The notes below the pieces were generated by a model. It was not told where the DNA came from, searched no databases, and was given only the letters and a program-made list of their open reading frames with translations. A DNA stretch of 64,000 nt, taken from the NCBI GenBank assembly GCA_905202485.1, contig CAJKRY010000010.1, positions 8,438 to 72,437 of the forward strand. The letters are read 5' to 3'. Positions 60,969 through 64,000 of the stretch are shown here, piece after piece (position 1 is the stretch's first letter; every line of letters begins with the position of its first letter). The DNA is from an uncultured Methanomassiliicoccus sp. Its GTDB lineage: Archaea; Thermoplasmatota; Thermoplasmata; Methanomassiliicoccales; Methanomassiliicoccaceae. A program made the position numbers and the translations under genes.

Positions 60969-61184
60969 ATGACGATAATACTGAGATTAGACAGGGTCAT
61001 GGCGGACAGGAAAATATCCTTAAACGATCTGGCAGAGAAAGTAGGCATATCAAACGTAAATCTGTCAAACATAAAAACAGGCAAGATCTCGGCTATCAGA
61101 TTTTCAACACTCAACTCAATATGCAGAGTTTTAAAGTGTCAGCCGGGAGACATACTGGAATACATTGATGATCCTGAAGATTAA
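60969..61184 (+). CDS. Small XRE-type (YozG-like) helix-turn-helix regulator
   Basis: A 71-residue HTH protein: LDRVMADRKISLNDLAEKVGISNVNLSNIKTGKISAIRFSTLNSICRVLKCQPGDILEY (read in pieces), the Cro/CI-type HTH with the GKISAIRFSTLNSICRVLKCQPGD signature of YozG. GAGGTGATATG provides the ribosome site. It probably binds the palindrome at 60364-60384 and controls both operons. Confidence 0.9.
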   Translation: MTIILRLDRVMADRKISLNDLAEKVGISNVNLSNIKTGKISAIRFSTLNSICRVLKCQPGDILEYIDDPED

Positions 61185-61257
61185 TGCTGAATTTGTAGCG
61201 CAAATTTCATTTATTAAATGTAATGCAATTTATGAGTGATCAGCTCATATCGAGTAA

Positions 61258-61375
61258 GACGGCACTGCTATGTTCTTGATGCCATGAGATCTTCCGCAGC
61301 AAGACCGACTGGTGAGCAAAAAATGCCGATCTTGCTGCGTCAGTTCTTCTGTAAGAACTTTAAAGCAGTGCCGTC
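61258..61375. ncRNA. Nested inverted-repeat element (structured RNA or MITE-like)
   Basis: Outer 12-base arms (GACGGCACTGCT at 61258-61269 and its complement at 61364-61375) pair perfectly. GTTCTT (61272-61277) pairs with AAGAAC (61353-61358), and CGCAGCAAGA (61295-61304) with TCTTGCTGCG (61330-61339). This makes a rod of about 118 bases. No T-run follows, and the element lies between the XRE gene and the adhesin gene (convergent). Could be a terminator, a regulatory RNA or a small transposon remnant. Confidence 0.55.
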
Positions 61376-61394
61376 ATTAGTAAGTGGTTTAAGA

Positions 61395-61414
61395 CTGCCA
61401 GTTTGAACTGGCAG
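61395..61414 (-). terminator. 3' hairpin conserved with 63009-63028
   Basis: CTGCCAG and CTGGCAG pair around TTTGAA, 21 bases past the 474-residue surface protein stop. The hairpin and the roughly 50 bases around it recur downstream of the second paralogue, so it is a conserved transcript-end structure. Confidence 0.6.
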
Positions 61415-61435
61415 GTTTTGATTTTTGTTTAGAGT

Positions 61436-62860
61436 TTAAACTGCCAGGACTTGAATGTCCATGTTGAAAGTAAGAGTTCTGAGACCGTTCTTGTAACCGT
61501 TTGCTTCATTTGTTGTCACTCCTGTTGTCGTTGAACCTGAAGCTGTGATTACTTGATTTTCAGAAGTTTCATATTTGATAATTCCTGCAAATGTTCCCTG
61601 AATGTTCAGAGTTGAGTTTCCTTTGAGCAGAATTGATGCTGCGGGCCTCTGAGGATATTCTGTTGTGCTTGTATTGTCAACGTCTGTGAACTCATTATAG
61701 AACACAACCTTCTTTCCTGAAGGAACTGCTACTGATGCGTCTTCATATACGATCACTTCTGCTCCAGTTAAAAATTTGAAGTTATTGTTGAAAGTATATG
61801 TTCCGTCGTGCAGACCGATTGTGATGTCTCCGTCAACAGGGTATGTGAACTTGCTCGTTGTCAGAGTCTTGTTTCCATACGATCCTAGATCGAGAGTAAG
61901 AGTGCTGCTGCCTGCTGTAGCTCCTCCGTAAATGTCCATCGTGACTCTTCCTTTGTCACTGTCAGCTCCGTTGACTGCGGAAGGATTGAATGTTTTGATC
62001 AAGTATGCGTCTGCACTTAATCTGATTAATCCGTTGTTATTATCGATCTGAGGGTACCTTGTGTAATTGTAACTGCTGTTGCCATACATCTTGACGTTGC
62101 CTGTGAATGAAGCTCCTGAGTAAATTACGATTTTAGATTCGATGTTGTGGCAGTTGTATTCGGTTATAGGGTAGCAGTCTTTGTATATCCCTAAAGCTGC
62201 AAGAGGTCCTAGGATGTTTGCTACCTGGCTTCCTCCTCTCCAGTGAACAACAACATACAGATCTCTGATTTCTGCTCCTGATTCTGCTGTTACCTGTCCG
62301 TCTCCTTTGATGTAACCGTAGTTGTCTAAGAGACCTCCATTTTTAACAAGGATGCTTCCTTCCAGGTTGATCTGAGCGTATCCTCCGGTAATGTCCATGA
62401 GATAGTTTCCTGCTGCCGGTCTGCCCGTTACAGCGTTGACCATGACATCTCCCTCAACTGTTAATGTCACATTGGAAGGAATGTTCAGAGTGCGGTATAG
62501 TACGCTTAGATCTGCAGTTGATGAAGATGTTCCGTCAGGATTGAATCCTGTTGAAGTATATCCGACATCGTTATCCATGCACGGCAGCAGCAGAAATACT
62601 CCTGCTTTCACAGTTGCATTTGAAGTCATTGTGTAATCGCTGATTAACACAACTGTCTGACCGCTTACTGCTGCGTTCAATGCTTCTTCCAACGTGCTGT
62701 AAGTAGTATCGCCTATGCTTGCTGCAGGTGCAGTATTCTCTGCAGATAATGTTGCACTGCTGTCTGAGCTGGAATCATCCAATGCTCCGACTGCAATGAA
62801 ACAGAATGCTGCCAGCAATGTTATGCCCATTGCAAGCATCAATTTATGTTTGTTTTGCAT
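61436..62860 (-). CDS. Secreted beta-helix surface protein (paralogue 1)
   Basis: A 474-residue protein. A signal peptide (KLMLAMGITLLAAFCFIAVGAL, about 5-27) is followed by a Ser-rich linker. Next comes IGDTTYSTLEEALNAAVSGQTVVLISDYTM (in pieces), the opening of archaeal adhesin-like repeats. A parallel beta-helix core contains repeated GNVKMYGNSSYNYTRYPQIDNNNGLIRLS and DITIGLHDGTYTFNNNFKFLTGA-type units. The end is TTNEANGYKNGLRTLTFNMDI. No membrane anchor is evident. Probably extracellular, with an adhesion or polymer-binding role inferred. Thr/Asn-rich. Confidence 0.75.
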   Translation of the reverse strand: MQNKHKLMLAMGITLLAAFCFIAVGALDDSSSDSSATLSAENTAPAASIGDTTYSTLEEALNAAVSGQTVVLISDYTMTSNATVKAGVFLLLPCMDNDVGYTSTGFNPDGTSSSTADLSVLYRTLNIPSNVTLTVEGDVMVNAVTGRPAAGNYLMDITGGYAQINLEGSILVKNGGLLDNYGYIKGDGQVTAESGAEIRDLYVVVHWRGGSQVANILGPLAALGIYKDCYPITEYNCHNIESKIVIYSGASFTGNVKMYGNSSYNYTRYPQIDNNNGLIRLSADAYLIKTFNPSAVNGADSDKGRVTMDIYGGATAGSSTLTLDLGSYGNKTLTTSKFTYPVDGDITIGLHDGTYTFNNNFKFLTGAEVIVYEDASVAVPSGKKVVFYNEFTDVDNTSTTEYPQRPAASILLKGNSTLNIQGTFAGIIKYETSENQVITASGSTTTGVTTNEANGYKNGLRTLTFNMDIQVLAV

Positions 62861-63008
62861 TTATTTTTCCTCCTAAACTTTTTAAACTGTTTAAATTTTA
62901 ATTGAAATGATTTTTAAATTGTATTTTGATTGTGTTTGTATGTTGAGTTGTCAGACATTTATATTGGTTTTTGACGAGTTTGTGTATATTACTGTATCAT
63001 GTTTGAGA

Positions 63009-63028
63009 CTGCCAGATTGAACTGGCAG
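63009..63028 (-). terminator. 3' hairpin of the second surface protein
   Basis: CTGCCAG and CTGGCAG around ATTGAA, same place and flanks as the hairpin at 61395-61414. Confidence 0.6.
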
Positions 63029-63050
63029 GTTTTGATTTTTGTTTTAGAGT

Positions 63051-64000
63051 TTAAGCTGGTGGAATCCGAATATCTATGTTGAATGTGAGTGTTCTAATGC
63101 CGGTTCTGTAACCATTTGCTTCATTTGTTGTCACACCTGAAGTTACAGCATTCGGTCCGATTGTTACCTGATTCCCATTTGTTTCACAATTTACAATTCC
63201 TGCAAATGTTCCTTGAATAGAGAGTGTAGAAGTTCCATTCAAAGTCAGAGTAGCAGCCGGTCTGTCTGGATATTTTGTATTATCTGTATTATCCACATCA
63301 TTGAATTCATTGTAGAAGATTACAGTTTTTCCTTCTGATACGGTTAATGTTGCATCAGAATCTACGGTAACTGCTGCTCCCGTTAGGAATTTGAAATCGT
63401 TGTTGAATATATAGTCTCCATTGTGAAGCTCAAATGAAATGTCTCCATCTACTGGATAAATGTATTTATCAGTAGATAGATCCATAGTAATTATGCTCAG
63501 TTTAAGCTTTAATGCACTGCTGGCAAATGTAGCTCCGCCATATATCTGAATCGTTGTTCTTCCAGTATCAGCAGCAGAAGTTCCGTTGCTTGCTGCGGCA
63601 TCGTATGTTTTAATCAAGTGTGCTCCGTCTGCAAGTCTTATCAAACCATTTGCTTGATTGATTTGAGGGAATCTTGTGTAATGGTAAGAGGAGCTTGCAT
63701 ACATTTTGACATTCCCAAGAAGTGATGCAGAAGTTTCAATGTATAGTGCACATCTGATATTATTGCAATCATACTCATTGAAAGGGAAAATTGTTTTGTT
63801 GTACATATCTGATGCTTGTGATCCTCCCCTCCAATTTTTAACCACATAAGTGTCTCTGACTTCTGAGCCGTTCTTTGCAGTTATTTGACCGTCACCCTTG
63901 ACGTAACCACAGGCTTCTAAAATGGCTCCGTTTTCGACTGAAATATTTCCATTTAGAATAATCTGCGAATAATTCCCTGTAACATCCATATCATAATGAC
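63051..64000 (-). CDS. Secreted beta-helix surface protein (paralogue 2, N-terminus outside window)
   Basis: The frame stays open to the window edge (HYDMDVTGNYSQI...), so the start lies beyond 64000. The visible 316 codons align from end to end with paralogue 1: VENGAILEACGYVKGDGQI, EVRDTYVVKNWRGGSQAS, NVKMYASSSYHYTRFPQI, PVDGDISFELHNGDYIFNNDFKFLTGA and the ending TTNEANGYRTGIRTLTFNIDI. Divergence is considerable at the DNA level. The pair is a tandem duplication about 190 bases apart, a common way to vary surface proteins. Confidence 0.75.
   Translation of the reverse strand, partial: HYDMDVTGNYSQIILNGNISVENGAILEACGYVKGDGQITAKNGSEVRDTYVVKNWRGGSQASDMYNKTIFPFNEYDCNNIRCALYIETSASLLGNVKMYASSSYHYTRFPQINQANGLIRLADGAHLIKTYDAAASNGTSAADTGRTTIQIYGGATFASSALKLKLSIITMDLSTDKYIYPVDGDISFELHNGDYIFNNDFKFLTGAAVTVDSDATLTVSEGKTVIFYNEFNDVDNTDNTKYPDRPAATLTLNGTSTLSIQGTFAGIVNCETNGNQVTIGPNAVTSGVTTNEANGYRTGIRTLTFNIDIRIPPA

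Noticed and set aside
1..64000. CRISPR arrays, rRNA genes, complete insertion sequences
   Set aside because: No regularly spaced direct repeats, no rRNA signature and no transposase with flanking repeats were seen on reading through.

Overview
The window looks like a chromosome segment of a methyl-reducing methanogen of the order Methanomassiliicoccales (Methanomethylophilaceae-like, host-associated type). Evidence: a methanol methyltransferase/corrinoid pair (mtaC-mtaB), heterodisulfide reductase HdrC-HdrB, a hydrogenase-maturation type peptidase, and archaeal information-processing genes (ribosomal proteins S3Ae, L37e and L41e, an LSm protein, RtcB, SepF, pyruvoyl arginine decarboxylase, PAC2, a PUA/MCT-1-like protein). 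A tRNA-Trp gene carries a long intron with a box C/D guide layout. Species-level assignment is inference.

Layout. 0-8 kb: tail of larC, a MerR regulator, a beta-rich DUF4097-like protein, purine and drug/metabolite transporters, a DUF1847 protein, a DUF4143 ATPase and a frameshifted DUF3800 gene. 8-11 kb: porCDAB operon for pyruvate:ferredoxin oxidoreductase (minus strand). 11-22 kb: formyltransferase, phosphatase, proA-proB, amino-acid permease, THUMP and PUA proteins, sepF, HD phosphohydrolase, rtcB, acetyltransferase. 22.3-22.9 kb: tRNA-His, intron-containing tRNA-Trp, L41e and tRNA-Arg, all minus strand. 23-31 kb: an orphan tRNA 3' end, an ArsA/Get3 ATPase, a CBS protein, a gene-poor stretch, AMMECR1-pyrC-YkgJ-type genes, LSm-L37e-purF, then intact tRNA-Ala. 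31.3-33.7 kb: decayed regulators, a methyltransferase and a class III cyclase-like protein. 33.7-39.6 kb: PAC2/PvlArgDC/zinc-ribbon operon, M16 peptidase, hydrogenase-type protease, LysR/ModE-like regulator and hdrCB. 39.7-42.8 kb: a run of small membrane proteins behind an anchored alpha/beta hydrolase, of Firmicutes-like character. 42.8-46.1 kb: tRNA-Met, S3Ae, mtaB, mtaC. 46-56 kb: transglutaminase plus PrsW-like protein, an unknown 349-residue protein, a PUA/PAPS-reductase/ferredoxin fusion, S2P peptidase, FAD oxidase, ACT protein, DUF368 transporter, nicotinamidase-like protein. 56-64 kb: MATE exporter, MaoC protein, ABC-2 exporter divergent from a DUF2975-XRE pair across a perfect palindrome, and two paralogous secreted beta-helix proteins (the second runs off the window).

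How it works together. MtaB and MtaC take methyl groups from methanol; the partner MtaA is not in this window. HdrCB belongs to heterodisulfide reduction, Por links acetyl-CoA, pyruvate and ferredoxin, and proBA, purF, pyrC and the formyltransferase supply biosynthesis. The most distinctive observations are the tRNA-Trp intron whose guides pair to put methyls at C34 and probably C39, two perfect palindromes in front of hdrCB and the ABC/DUF2975 divergon, a long nested inverted-repeat element near 61.3 kb, an unpaired tRNA-Ala 3' end, an orphan cyclase-fold protein, and five genes broken by frameshifts or stops. No CRISPR array, rRNA operon or complete insertion sequence was seen.
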